Shown here piece by piece: positions 53,958 to 64,000 of a stretch of 64,000 bases of DNA; the stretch's first letter is position 1; each line of letters begins with the position of its first letter. The stretch lies in NCBI GenBank assembly GCA_016871175.1, contig VFZL01000009.1, forward strand, positions 1-64,000, in the 5' to 3' direction. The translations under genes and the position numbers were made by a program. The notes beneath the pieces were generated by a model. It was not told the DNA's origin. It did no database searches and saw only the letters and a program-made list of their open reading frames with translations. The stretch comes from Acidimicrobiia bacterium. GTDB lineage: Bacteria > Acidobacteriota > Vicinamibacteria > Vicinamibacterales > CAVVIG01.

Positions 53958-55169
53958 ATGCAGCCAATCGCGCGTATGGGAACAGTCGCCGTTGTGGGTC
54001 TGATGGGCGTGCTCGGGATCGCGACGGTTGTCCTGGAGGCACAACGCCAGGTTGCGCCTCCTGGTGGTCGTCAACCACAGGCGCCGTCAACTCCTCGGGT
54101 AGCGCCTCTTGCCGAGGCCAAACGCACCGACGGCCATCGAAAAGTGGCGGCAGCCTTTCCGAACGCCCGCGAGATCGATCACGGCTTCGACACGCTGCTG
54201 AACGTGCCGGCCCTCGCCGAAGGTGTGATGCCGTACACGACGTACCTCACCACGGCGTCGACGCTGACGCCTCGGCACCGGGAGCTGCTCATCCTGCGGG
54301 CGGCCTGGCTCGGGGGCAACCAGGTGATCTGGGCCGACCACGCCGCACGTGCGAAGAAGGCCGGGCTGGGCGATGCGGATCTCCGTCGGATTGCCGAGGG
54401 ACCTGCCGCACGCGGATGGGATCCATTCGAGGTCACGCTGCTGACGATGACCGACGAGCTGTTCCGGAATTCCTCGATCAGCCAGAAGACGTGGGCCGCT
54501 CTCTCCGCATCGTACGACTTACACCATCTCATGGACGCCGTCGAGACGGCGAATCACTTCGTGGTGCTGTCGATGCTGTACAACTCCTTCGGCGTGCAGC
54601 CGGACCCGTCGACACCCGACCGCCTGCCGACCAGCGTGCCATACCGGATCAACGTGCCTGCGCGCGAGCCCGCACTGAAGGCCGCTCGGGTCGAACCGCT
54701 CCCCGGCGAGGGCATCGCGGTGAATCGCACGTTCGCCCGCCATGCGGAACTGAACAAAGCCCGGTCTCCACGGGCGAACTTCATCAACCGCGTCTCGAAG
54801 CTCACGCCGCGCGACCGCGAGATATTCATCCTGCGCATCGGTTGGGACTGCCAGTCCGAGTATGAGTGGGCACAACACGTCGGCAGCGTCGGCCGCGCGC
54901 GTGATTGGGGCTTGGATCCGGTGAAGATCGCCGACGGCCCATCCGCCCAGGGATGGACGCCCTTCGAGCAGACCATCCTGAGGGCCGTCGACGAGCTCTA
55001 TCGCGACACCATGGTCTCCGACGCGACGTGGAAGGCGCTCTCTGCGGAGTACGATACCGAGCACCTGATGAGCGGCGTCTTCACCGCGAGCTCGTATCGC
55101 GCGACATCGATGTCGCTGAACGCCTATGGGGTGCAGTTGGAAGCGGGGAACGAACGGTTCCCGCGCTGA
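53958..55169 (+). CDS. Exported protein with two carboxymuconolactone-decarboxylase domains
   Basis: 403 residues. An N-terminal hydrophobic segment (MGTVAVVGLMGVLGIATVVLEA) anchors or exports it. Two tandem CMD/AhpD-like repeats follow, near residues 55-200 and 245-400. Each has LTPR.RE..ILR..W and a later EW/IWADHA or EYEWAQH motif. The AhpD CxxC is absent, so peroxidase chemistry is unlikely; a binding or decarboxylase-like role is possible. It starts 14 bases after the LolA-like gene and may share its transcript. Confidence 0.85.
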   Translation: MQPIARMGTVAVVGLMGVLGIATVVLEAQRQVAPPGGRQPQAPSTPRVAPLAEAKRTDGHRKVAAAFPNAREIDHGFDTLLNVPALAEGVMPYTTYLTTASTLTPRHRELLILRAAWLGGNQVIWADHAARAKKAGLGDADLRRIAEGPAARGWDPFEVTLLTMTDELFRNSSISQKTWAALSASYDLHHLMDAVETANHFVVLSMLYNSFGVQPDPSTPDRLPTSVPYRINVPAREPALKAARVEPLPGEGIAVNRTFARHAELNKARSPRANFINRVSKLTPRDREIFILRIGWDCQSEYEWAQHVGSVGRARDWGLDPVKIADGPSAQGWTPFEQTILRAVDELYRDTMVSDATWKALSAEYDTEHLMSGVFTASSYRATSMSLNAYGVQLEAGNERFPR

Positions 55170-55308
55170 GAACTGAGTCGGTCGACAGTCGCGAGTCGCA
55201 ATCACAGATCGCCAGTCGGCATCTCGGGCACGCGAACCTTCGCCCATGACAGGGGCGGACACCAGCCCGCCGGAGAGACGACCCGCGACCTGCTGACGTG
55301 TGACTGTC

Positions 55309-57126
<1,818 letters not shown>

Positions 57127-57145
57127 TCAGCCGCGCGTCCCCGAC

Positions 57146-57691
57146 TCAGCGAGTTCGCGCCAGCAGGTCGCGACGCTTGGTATCGGGGAACCGCTCGATT
57201 GCATATCGGAGCGTCGTGCGGGGCGTTCGAGCGCCCTGCGCGATGAGGTAGCGCTCGAGGCGCCGGAGATCGGCCTTGCCGGCCTCGCGCAGCGTCCAGC
57301 CGACGGCCTTGTGCATCAGGTCTTCGCGATCGGGCTGCAGCCGGCGCGCGTTCTCGTGCACCAGGTCGAGCTGCTCACCACGTCGCGCCAACGGGATCAG
57401 GCTGACCACCGAGGCCCGTCGCACCCAGAGGTTCGGGCTTCGCGACCAGGCGCGCATCTTCGGAGCCAGAGCGGGATGCTGCAGCAGAAGCGGACCAATC
57501 AAGCTGCCGCAAATACCGTCGGTGGTCGCCCAATTTGCGGAATAGTTCTTGGCCAGCCATCGCTTCCATGCCGCGAGCAGCGCGGGACGGAACACCTTCC
57601 GGTATCGCGCGAAGACTTCCACGGCGACGCCCTTCACCTCGAGGACGGGATCGGGCATCGACACCTCCGCAAACGCCATCGCATCGTCCAC
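57146..57691 (-). CDS. AlkD-like DNA alkylation repair protein, N-terminus uncertain
   Basis: The clear part is 181 residues of helical HEAT-like repeats (DPVLEVKGVAVEVFARYRK, WATTDGICGSLIGPLL, NLWVRRASVVSLIP, LMHKAVGWTLREAGKADL), matching AlkD-type DNA glycosylases. The GTG at 57691 is an unlikely true start, since the frame continues upstream as ALARRIVSERPDW. An ATG at 57801, directly after the preceding gene's stop, opens MSGAVRVVRDARRELARLARP in another frame, which resembles the family's missing N-terminus. A one-base slip near 57735-57760 would join them. Confidence 0.7.
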   Translation of the reverse strand: MDDAMAFAEVSMPDPVLEVKGVAVEVFARYRKVFRPALLAAWKRWLAKNYSANWATTDGICGSLIGPLLLQHPALAPKMRAWSRSPNLWVRRASVVSLIPLARRGEQLDLVHENARRLQPDREDLMHKAVGWTLREAGKADLRRLERYLIAQGARTPRTTLRYAIERFPDTKRRDLLARTR

Positions 57692-57801
57692 AGTCCAGTC
57701 GGGACGTTCCGAGACGATGCGACGCGCGAGCGCGCGGACGGGCGCGCGAGCCGCGCCAGCTCGCGTCGAGCGTCGCGGACCACGCGAACGGCGCCGCTCA
57801 T

Positions 57802-60282
57802 TCAGAATCGCCGAGTGTAGACGAACTTCACCGCGGCGACGCGGTTGAGCGTGCCGAAGCCATACCTGGTCGGAATGCCGACGGTCGTGCCGACGGCCGG
57901 ATCGTTGGGGTCGAAGTCGTACCAGTTGTGCGTGTAGATGAAGAACAGTTCATTGCCGGGTATCAAGGTCCAGCGATACCGCGACTGCCAGCCGAGCACC
58001 TTCGACACGGTGTCGAACTGGACGTTGTTCACGATGAACATGAACGGGTTGAACTGCGTGTCGGTGGACAGGCGGTAGACGCGCGTCTTGAAGTCGCCCT
58101 CGGCGAGACTGATGTCGTTCCACTCATTCTCGAGCCGCAGGCGCACACCACGTCGCGGCCGTAGGTTGATATTCACATTGATCTCGCTCCGCTTGCCCGA
58201 GAAGAAGTCGCCGAACTCGGCGTTGCCGCTGACCGACACGATACGGCGATTGGCGCTGAACCCGAACACGCGCCACCGGTTGAACGAGTACTCGTTTCCG
58301 ACAGGTAGGATGACGCCCTTTGCGATCGGGAAGTCATCCTCGAGCCGCTGATACTCCGGACTGATCCCGATGCCAACCATGTCTTGCCCATTGGCCTCGA
58401 GGCGGGCGTACGCGTTCAGCTCACGCGTGAGCCACTGATCGCGCATGTCGACCAACAGGTTGGCATCGCCGCCGAAGCCCAGGCGTCGCAGCCACGGATG
58501 ACGCTGGAAGTTCTGGTCGAAACGGAGCCGTGGATTGTAGTTCTTGAAACCGCTCCGCGGCACGAACCCAATCGATGGGGCGTGATTGGGCTCAATCACC
58601 TCCCACGAGAAGCTCCAATCCAACGGATTGTTCGGGAACCCGATCCGCGCTCCGTACGCGGCGCTGTCGCCCAACCCCTGCACCTGCGTCGCCCAGAGAT
58701 AGAACGCATCGAACTCGAGGTTCTGACGGCCACGGAACCGATTCGTCTGCAGTCGCAGATCGGCACCCGCCGTGTGCGTGTGAGGGGTGTCGAGCGTGCC
58801 ACCTCGTGTGTCGCGACCGGCGTAGATACCCGCGAGGTACGACTGGGCCCAGAATCGCCGCTTGCCGCGCAGTACCGCGAAGTCCTCCCTGGGCGATGTC
58901 ACCCTCCCGTCCGCTGAAGACACCTCACGCGTGCGCAGCACGAGCGCACCAATGTCCTGTCGGCCGGCTTGCCCCGTGATCTTCACGCCGACATCGATCG
59001 GCTGGCGGTCGCCGTTCGCGTCGAGCCCAATCCGCCGACTGAAGAATGGCCGTGTCGGCGATGCGCCGCCGCCGCCGCCACCAAATCCTCCACCTCCACC
59101 GCCCCCGCCACCGCCCCCGCCACCGCCGCCACGGTAGAAGTCGAAGAAAGTGGCGCCGTCCAGGAAGAACGTGCGGCGCTCGGGGAAGAACAGCGGGAAG
59201 CGCGTCAGGTTGACGAGACGCTGGTCGACTTCGGTTTCGGCGAAGTCTGTGTTGATCGTGAGGTTGCTGCGAAGACTGGGCGTGATGTTGTAGAGGATGT
59301 CCAAACCGCCCGCCCCGCCGAAGGCCAGTGGATTCGGCGTCTTGTAGCCCGGTGCGCCGAACGCGTTCGCCGCAGCGTACGGCCTTACGTCCAACCCGAC
59401 GCCCTGGCTCACCTGCTTGATGCCGACGAGCAATCCGGCGTTGGCCATGCGCCGAACGCCCTGATTGCGCAAGTGGCCCGTCCACACGTTCTCTTCGTAC
59501 TTCCGCCGGACCGTGCGCTGAAAGTTGATGCCCCACGCCGGCGCCTGAGGATCGAAGGTCAGCGTGGTGAATGGAATCTCGATCTCGAGCGTCCAGCCGA
59601 TCTCACTACGGCGCACGCGGGCATTCCAGATGCCGTCCCAGTTGCGATTCTCGCCGGACGCGCCCATGTAGGCATCGGCCATCAACCCAGACGGGTTCAT
59701 CTCGAAGAAGTAACCCGTCTGCCGATCGAGGAACGTATCCATCGTCCACATGAAGCGATCGTCGCCGCCGAGGAACTCGTCGCGCTTCATCGTGTTGCCC
59801 AGCAGCTTGTCGGGCTCCGAGTCGAAGCACGTGACACCCATGTAGAGCGTGGTCTTGTTGAAGACGATCCGCACTTCCGTTCGTTCGGTTGGCTCGCCGC
59901 CCTGCACGGGGTCCTGCTGGATGAAGTCAGCGGCCGGCACGGCGCGCTTCCAGATGGCCTCGTCGAACATGCCGTCCAAGACCACCCGCTCTTCCGCACG
60001 CATCGGCTCGGCGCGCATGGCCCGCGACGCCGATCGGACCGCGCCCTCGAACCGCGCATCGAACGATCCCGGCTCCAGACCAGCGGCAGTGGCGGCTAGC
60101 AGGCCGGCATCGCCGGTTGAGGTCGATGCGGTGGTGGGCGTGCCTGAACTCTGCGCCACGACGGGCGTCGGCCGCAGAAGCAGTGCTCCGAGGCAACTAA
60201 TCAGGCAGAGCAGACGCAAGCACCAGCGTCGTTCGGACACGGAACGCAGCCTGAGCGGCACGGGGAGGGCCAAAGGGCACAA
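57802..60282 (-). CDS. CBM9-like domain plus DUF5916 outer-membrane barrel
   Basis: 826 residues. The signal peptide ends near PVVAQ (about residue 44). A CBM9-type carbohydrate-binding-like domain covers about 95-290 (VLDGMFDEAIWKRAVPAADF, TTLYMGVTCFDSEPDKL). The rest is DUF5916, a predicted barrel that ends in Phe (VYTRRF). A loop near residues 390-415 is almost pure glycine, about 25 Gly in two blocks. Family members are common in Bacteroidota and Acidobacteriota; the role is unknown, perhaps glycan binding at the surface. Confidence 0.85.
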   Translation of the reverse strand: MCPLALPVPLRLRSVSERRWCLRLLCLISCLGALLLRPTPVVAQSSGTPTTASTSTGDAGLLAATAAGLEPGSFDARFEGAVRSASRAMRAEPMRAEERVVLDGMFDEAIWKRAVPAADFIQQDPVQGGEPTERTEVRIVFNKTTLYMGVTCFDSEPDKLLGNTMKRDEFLGGDDRFMWTMDTFLDRQTGYFFEMNPSGLMADAYMGASGENRNWDGIWNARVRRSEIGWTLEIEIPFTTLTFDPQAPAWGINFQRTVRRKYEENVWTGHLRNQGVRRMANAGLLVGIKQVSQGVGLDVRPYAAANAFGAPGYKTPNPLAFGGAGGLDILYNITPSLRSNLTINTDFAETEVDQRLVNLTRFPLFFPERRTFFLDGATFFDFYRGGGGGGGGGGGGGGGFGGGGGGASPTRPFFSRRIGLDANGDRQPIDVGVKITGQAGRQDIGALVLRTREVSSADGRVTSPREDFAVLRGKRRFWAQSYLAGIYAGRDTRGGTLDTPHTHTAGADLRLQTNRFRGRQNLEFDAFYLWATQVQGLGDSAAYGARIGFPNNPLDWSFSWEVIEPNHAPSIGFVPRSGFKNYNPRLRFDQNFQRHPWLRRLGFGGDANLLVDMRDQWLTRELNAYARLEANGQDMVGIGISPEYQRLEDDFPIAKGVILPVGNEYSFNRWRVFGFSANRRIVSVSGNAEFGDFFSGKRSEINVNINLRPRRGVRLRLENEWNDISLAEGDFKTRVYRLSTDTQFNPFMFIVNNVQFDTVSKVLGWQSRYRWTLIPGNELFFIYTHNWYDFDPNDPAVGTTVGIPTRYGFGTLNRVAAVKFVYTRRF

Positions 60283-60332
60283 GAGCTAAGTATATCGGCT
60301 GAGGATGACCTCAGGCTACTTCGGCCTGGTGG

Positions 60333-61535
60333 TCAGTCGTGATCACGTCGAGCCTGGACCGTCCCTGACCGTGAGTCGCCCAACTTCCTGAGCATGAGAC
60401 ACTTGAGATAATAGGTCTCGGGCACGCCCAAGAGGACCGGGTGATCACGCCCCTGCATCCGCTTTTCCACGACCGTCACGTGGGCTCCGGCATCGACGGA
60501 GGCTTCATAGACGATGTCCGCGAACGCGGCTTCACTGATGTGGTACGAGCAGCTACACGTGACGAGTGTCCCGCCGGGCGTGAGCAGCTTGAGCGCGCGC
60601 AGATTGATCTCCTTGTAGCCGCTGGTGGCCTTCTCGACCGCCGCCTTGCTCTTGGCAAACGCGGGCGGATCCAGAACGATTGTGTCGAACCGCTCGCCGA
60701 CCCGCTCCAATGCGCGCAGCTCGTCGAAGACGTTACCGACGCGCGCGGCGATCGCGACACCGTTGCCTGCGGCGTTCGCCCTGATGCGGGCCACTGCGTC
60801 CTCGGATGCATCGAACGCGATGACCTCAGCGCACCGACGCGCCATCACCAGGGCGAATCCGCCGTGGTAGCTGAAGCAATCGAGCAACCGGCCACGCGCA
60901 TACAGCGCCGCGGCGGCCCGGTTGTCACGCTGGTCGAGAAAAAGGCCGGTCTTCTGTCCGTGCCGGAGATCCACGTCGTACTCGATCCCCAACTCGCGTA
61001 CGCTGACCCGCTCGGGGATCTCGCCCGCAAGCACATCGACACGCTGCTCGAGGCCGTCGAGGGCACGGGCCCGCGGATCGTTGCGCGCCAAGATGCCGCG
61101 CGGCGCCAGACGATCCTCTAACACCCGGACGACGAGTGGCGTGAGCGCATCCATTCCCTGCGAGAGCGTCTGTATCACCACGTAGTCGCCGTAGCGGTCG
61201 ACAATGAGCGACGGGAGGCGATCGCTTTCGCCATGAACCAAGCGATACGCCGTCGCATCGATTTGAAGGGTCTTCCGAAACGCAAACGCCGCGTCCAGAC
61301 GCCGCTCGATGAGCGCATCGTCTGGCTCCTGGTCGCCATCGGTCAACATGCGGAGGGCGATCTGCGATCGATCGCTGTACAGCGCGAACCCCAGCGTCTG
61401 CCCCCGCCGACCGCGGACCGCGACACGCTCGCCGCCGGCCGCCTGAGCATCGACGATGTCGCTGCGATAGATCCAGGGATGGCCGCCGCGGAGGCGCTGC
61501 TCAGCCCGGGGCGAGATGACGACGAGTGACGGCAT
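60333..61535 (-). CDS. rlmI: RlmI-like 23S rRNA cytosine methyltransferase
   Basis: 400 residues. An N-terminal PUA domain (MPSLVVISPRAEQRLRGGHPWIY) precedes a Rossmann methyltransferase with LLDCFSYHGGFAL (SAM loop), DPPAFAKSK (motif IV) and a TCSCSYH segment with the catalytic Cys. It resembles RlmI, which makes m5C1962 in E. coli; the site here is inferred. The frame is open upstream to 61964, but ATG 61535 gives the normal N-terminus. It diverges from rpiB with 30 bases between starts. Confidence 0.9.
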   Translation of the reverse strand: MPSLVVISPRAEQRLRGGHPWIYRSDIVDAQAAGGERVAVRGRRGQTLGFALYSDRSQIALRMLTDGDQEPDDALIERRLDAAFAFRKTLQIDATAYRLVHGESDRLPSLIVDRYGDYVVIQTLSQGMDALTPLVVRVLEDRLAPRGILARNDPRARALDGLEQRVDVLAGEIPERVSVRELGIEYDVDLRHGQKTGLFLDQRDNRAAAALYARGRLLDCFSYHGGFALVMARRCAEVIAFDASEDAVARIRANAAGNGVAIAARVGNVFDELRALERVGERFDTIVLDPPAFAKSKAAVEKATSGYKEINLRALKLLTPGGTLVTCSCSYHISEAAFADIVYEASVDAGAHVTVVEKRMQGRDHPVLLGVPETYYLKCLMLRKLGDSRSGTVQARRDHD

Positions 61536-61565
61536 GGCGCGGCTACATAGTACAATCGTTTTCTC

Positions 61566-62012
61566 ATGCGGGTGGCGATCGGCTCCGATCACGCAGGCTT
61601 TCTGCTCAAGGAGCACCTCAAGGGGACCCTCGACCGGTTGGGGCACGCCGTGGTCGATCACGGCACCGACAGCGAAGCCTCGACGGACTATCCACTCATC
61701 TGTTTCGCAGTCGGACGTGACGTCGCGGACGGTCGAGTCGATCGCGGGATCGTGCTCGGCGGAAGTGGACAGGGTGAGCAGATCGCGGCCAATAAGGTGC
61801 CAGGGGTCCGCGCGGCGCTGTGCAACGACCTGTACACGGCCCGCCTCTCCCGCGAGCACAACGACGCGAACGTCCTGTCGATGGGCGGTCGCATCGTGGC
61901 GTTCGGCCTCGCGGACGAAATCCTGACGCTGTGGTTGAGCACGCCCTTCGAAGGGGGCCGGCATCAGCGCCGGTTGGATCAGATCGCCGCTGTGGAACGC
62001 GTGCGCGTCTAG
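61566..62012 (+). CDS. rpiB: Ribose-5-phosphate isomerase B, mycobacterial active-site type
   Basis: 148 residues. It interconverts ribose 5-phosphate and ribulose 5-phosphate. SDHAGF at 7-12 binds the phosphate. In E. coli-type RpiB the base is a Cys in a CGTGIG-like loop; here the loop reads LGGSGQGEQIAANK, with Gly in place of that Cys and Glu71 positioned as the Glu base of Mycobacterium tuberculosis RpiB. HQRRLDQI at the C-terminus also matches the mycobacterial group. glyA follows after 30 bases on the same strand. Confidence 0.92.
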   Translation: MRVAIGSDHAGFLLKEHLKGTLDRLGHAVVDHGTDSEASTDYPLICFAVGRDVADGRVDRGIVLGGSGQGEQIAANKVPGVRAALCNDLYTARLSREHNDANVLSMGGRIVAFGLADEILTLWLSTPFEGGRHQRRLDQIAAVERVRV

Positions 62013-62042
62013 GGACGCGCGAGAAAATCAGTGATATACGAC

Positions 62043-63320
62043 ATGGCAACCGAAACGCCCACGAACGCACGCTGGCGCACCCTGGCAGAGAGCGACCCGA
62101 TTATTGCCGAGGCCATCGCTCACGAGCAGCGCCGGCAGAACCGCGGGCTCGAGCTCATTGCCTCTGAGAACTTCGTCAGCCGCGCCGTGCTCGAGGCGGC
62201 CGGCTCGGTGATGACGAACAAGTACGCGGAGGGCTATCCGGGGCGGCGGTACTACGGTGGTTGCGAATTCGTCGACGTCGCCGAGCGCACCGCCATCGAT
62301 CGAGCCAAGACGCTCTTCCGAGCCGAGCACGCCAACGTACAGCCGCATTCTGGCGCCTCGGCCAACATGGCGGTCTACATGACGCTGCTCAAGCCGGGCG
62401 ACAAAGTGCTCGGCATGAACCTGGCGCACGGCGGTCACCTGACGCACGGCCACCCGCTGAACTTCTCCGGGCAGCTCTACACGATTGTGCCGTACGGCGT
62501 TCGCAGGGAAGATGAGCGCATCGACTACGACGAGGTCGATCGACTCGTCGATGCCGAGCGGCCCAAGATGGTCCTCATCGGCGCGAGCGCCTACTCGCGT
62601 GTCATTGATTTCGCGCGAGTCCGCGCGGCAGCCGATCGCGTTGGCGCCAAGGTTTTCACCGACATGGCGCACATCGCGGGGCTCGTGGCCGCCGCCGTGC
62701 ATCCCAGCCCCATCCCCCACTCCGACATCGTCTCCACCACGACCCACAAGACGCTGCGCGGTCCCCGGGGCGGCCTGCTCCTGTCTCGCGCGCAGTACCA
62801 GAAGGATCTGGATCGGAGCGTGTTCCCCGGCGTCCAGGGTGGTCCGCTCATGCACATCATCGCCGCGAAAGCCGTGTGCTTCAAAGAGGCGGGCGAGCCA
62901 GCGTTTGCCGAGTATCAATGGCAGATCGTCAACAACGCCGCGCGTCTCGCCAGCGTGCTGTCGGCATCCGGCTATCGGCTGGTCAGCGGCGGCACGGACA
63001 ACCATCTGATGCTCGTGGACGTCTTTTCGAAGGGCCTCACCGGCAAAGTGGCTGAAGCGGCACTCGGGAAGGCCGGCATCACGGTGAACAAGAACGCGAT
63101 CCCCTTCGACCAGAATCCGCCGATGGTCGCGAGTGGCATCCGCATCGGCACGCCCGCCGTCACGACGCGGGGCATGCGCGAAGCAGACATGGATCTCGTC
63201 GGCGAGCTCATCGCGCGCGCGTTGCGCACGCCAGACGACGAGACGGCGCTTGGAATGGTGCGTGCCGAGGTCGAGCGGCTGTGTCGGAAGTTCCCGCTGT
63301 ACCCGGACGTCGAGAGCTGA
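62043..63320 (+). CDS. glyA: Serine hydroxymethyltransferase
   Basis: A 425-residue PLP enzyme that makes glycine and methylene-tetrahydrofolate from serine. [11 protein letters not shown] is near residue 37. The PLP lysine is K236 in [26 protein letters not shown] and VNKNAIPFD are also diagnostic. ATG 62043 is used; a GTG four codons upstream (62031) is possible. The length and motifs are normal. Confidence 0.97.
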   Translation: MATETPTNARWRTLAESDPIIAEAIAHEQRRQNRGLELIASENFVSRAVLEAAGSVMTNKYAEGYPGRRYYGGCEFVDVAERTAIDRAKTLFRAEHANVQPHSGASANMAVYMTLLKPGDKVLGMNLAHGGHLTHGHPLNFSGQLYTIVPYGVRREDERIDYDEVDRLVDAERPKMVLIGASAYSRVIDFARVRAAADRVGAKVFTDMAHIAGLVAAAVHPSPIPHSDIVSTTTHKTLRGPRGGLLLSRAQYQKDLDRSVFPGVQGGPLMHIIAAKAVCFKEAGEPAFAEYQWQIVNNAARLASVLSASGYRLVSGGTDNHLMLVDVFSKGLTGKVAEAALGKAGITVNKNAIPFDQNPPMVASGIRIGTPAVTTRGMREADMDLVGELIARALRTPDDETALGMVRAEVERLCRKFPLYPDVES

Positions 63321-64000
63321 GCGACACCACCTCGCTGCGCGAGCGAGTTGCGGCGGTCTTCGAGCCCGACGGACCGTTGGCGCGGGCGCTGCCTGGCTTC
63401 GAAGCGCGTGCCGGCCAAGTCGACATGGCGGACGCGGTCGCGACAACGTTGGACGCCGGCGGCGTGCTCCTCGCCGAAGCGGGCACGGGCACGGGGAAAA
63501 CTCTCGCGTATCTCATTCCAGCCATTCTGAGTCGCCAGCGCGTGCTCGTGTCCACCGGAACGAAGACCCTGCAGGAGCAGATCTTCTTCAAAGACGTCCC
63601 CCTGCTGCGCGAAGCCCTGGACGTGCCCTTCACCGCCGCGTACATGAAGGGTCGAGGGAACTACCTTTGTCTGCATCGGCTCGATGTGCTGACCGGGGAG
63701 GCGCAGACGATTCCCGCCGGAAACAAGCAGACACGGCCGCGAGGTGGATCGCGCAGCTCGGCGATACGAGGGGCAGCGCCTCTCATGGCTGAGGGCGTGT
63801 TCCTGCCGATCATCCGCGAATGGGCGAAGCGGACCGAGACCGGCGATCGCGCCGAGCTCGAGGATCTGCCGGAGGATCTGCCGTTCTGGAGCGACGTCTC
63901 GGCCAGCATTGAGACGTGCCTCGGCACGGACTGCCCCCGCTACAACGACTGCTTCGTCACCCGGATGCGTCAGCGCGCGGCCGAATCGGACCTTGTCATC
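63281..64000 (+). CDS. DinG/XPD-like DEAD-type ATP-dependent helicase, N-terminal part
   Basis: At least 230 residues, running off the window. Walker A is [10 protein letters not shown], followed by [12 protein letters not shown]. Four cysteines for the Fe-S domain appear as [23 protein letters not shown], the XPD/DinG pattern. Start options are GTG 63281 inside the glyA end and CTG 63317; the family N-terminus begins about [20 protein letters not shown], near 63330. Such helicases unwind damaged or structured DNA. The direct overlap with glyA suggests co-transcription. Confidence 0.85.
   Translation, partial: MSEVPAVPGRRELSDTTSLRERVAAVFEPDGPLARALPGFEARAGQVDMADAVATTLDAGGVLLAEAGTGTGKTLAYLIPAILSRQRVLVSTGTKTLQEQIFFKDVPLLREALDVPFTAAYMKGRGNYLCLHRLDVLTGEAQTIPAGNKQTRPRGGSRSSAIRGAAPLMAEGVFLPIIREWAKRTETGDRAELEDLPEDLPFWSDVSASIETCLGTDCPRYNDCFVTRMRQRAAESDLVI

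Noticed and set aside
55185-55230. Repeated AGTCG-like words after the CMD gene as a possible structured repeat
   Set aside because: The words are short, irregularly spaced and lack inverted symmetry or a terminator pattern.

Overview
The window is GC-rich DNA from a Gram-negative-type (diderm) bacterium. It encodes LptD, a TonB/ExbB/ExbD energy-transducing system and several outer-membrane barrels. The mix of secreted ankyrin proteins, repeated DUF1592/DUF1552 gene pairs, a CBM9/DUF5916 barrel and the tgt-yajC-secD-secF order looks most like an Acidobacteriota genome of the Vicinamibacteria kind. That assignment is inference from gene content; no rRNA gene is present. I saw no CRISPR array and no tRNA gene.

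Left part (1-18.4 kb). The window opens with the end of an IS3-family element. A minus-strand tonB-exbB-exbD-exbD operon follows, with a recognisable promoter and terminator, then a divergent membrane pyrophosphatase. Next is a long minus-strand housekeeping run: tgt, yajC, secD, secF, uppP and a DUF502 protein. A divergent secreted TPR protein follows. At 12.7-13.1 kb there is a compact unit with a strong promoter carrying an inverted repeat, about 240 nt of structured leader, a 16-residue lysine-rich micro-ORF and a perfect intrinsic terminator. A HEAT-repeat/cyclophilin fusion lipoprotein and a deoxynucleoside kinase diverge from each other, then come accD and folC.

Centre (18.4-26.4 kb). 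lptD and a sugar-nucleotide epimerase are followed by a broken region (21.7-23.7 kb). There, a polytopic membrane protein gene with two frameshifts and an in-frame stop is joined to the tail of a second membrane protein gene. A radical SAM protein, HtpX and a small proline-rich secreted protein follow.

Accessory island (26.4-48.7 kb). Almost every product here is exported: a lipoprotein combining a CxxCH motif with a propeller, three paralogous ankyrin proteins with signal peptides, a metallo-beta-lactamase-fold hydrolase, a PQQ-type dehydrogenase, and three pairs of DUF1592-type dihaem proteins with Tat-exported DUF1552 proteins. A DinB protein sits between oppositely oriented pairs. Two intergenic regions in the island share an 18-of-21 base direct-repeat motif, and a related 10-bp-phased repeat lies at its right border. 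This suggests a common regulator and an undescribed periplasmic oxidative system. The function is unknown.

Right part (48.7-64 kb). A barrel protein, an ABC ATPase, two FtsX/MacB-like permeases and a LolA-like protein form an envelope-trafficking operon. A double carboxymuconolactone-decarboxylase-domain protein follows. The rest is thiC under a TPP riboswitch, an AlkD-like gene, a CBM9/DUF5916 barrel, an RlmI-like methyltransferase, rpiB of the mycobacterial type, glyA and the start of a DinG-like helicase cut by the window edge.
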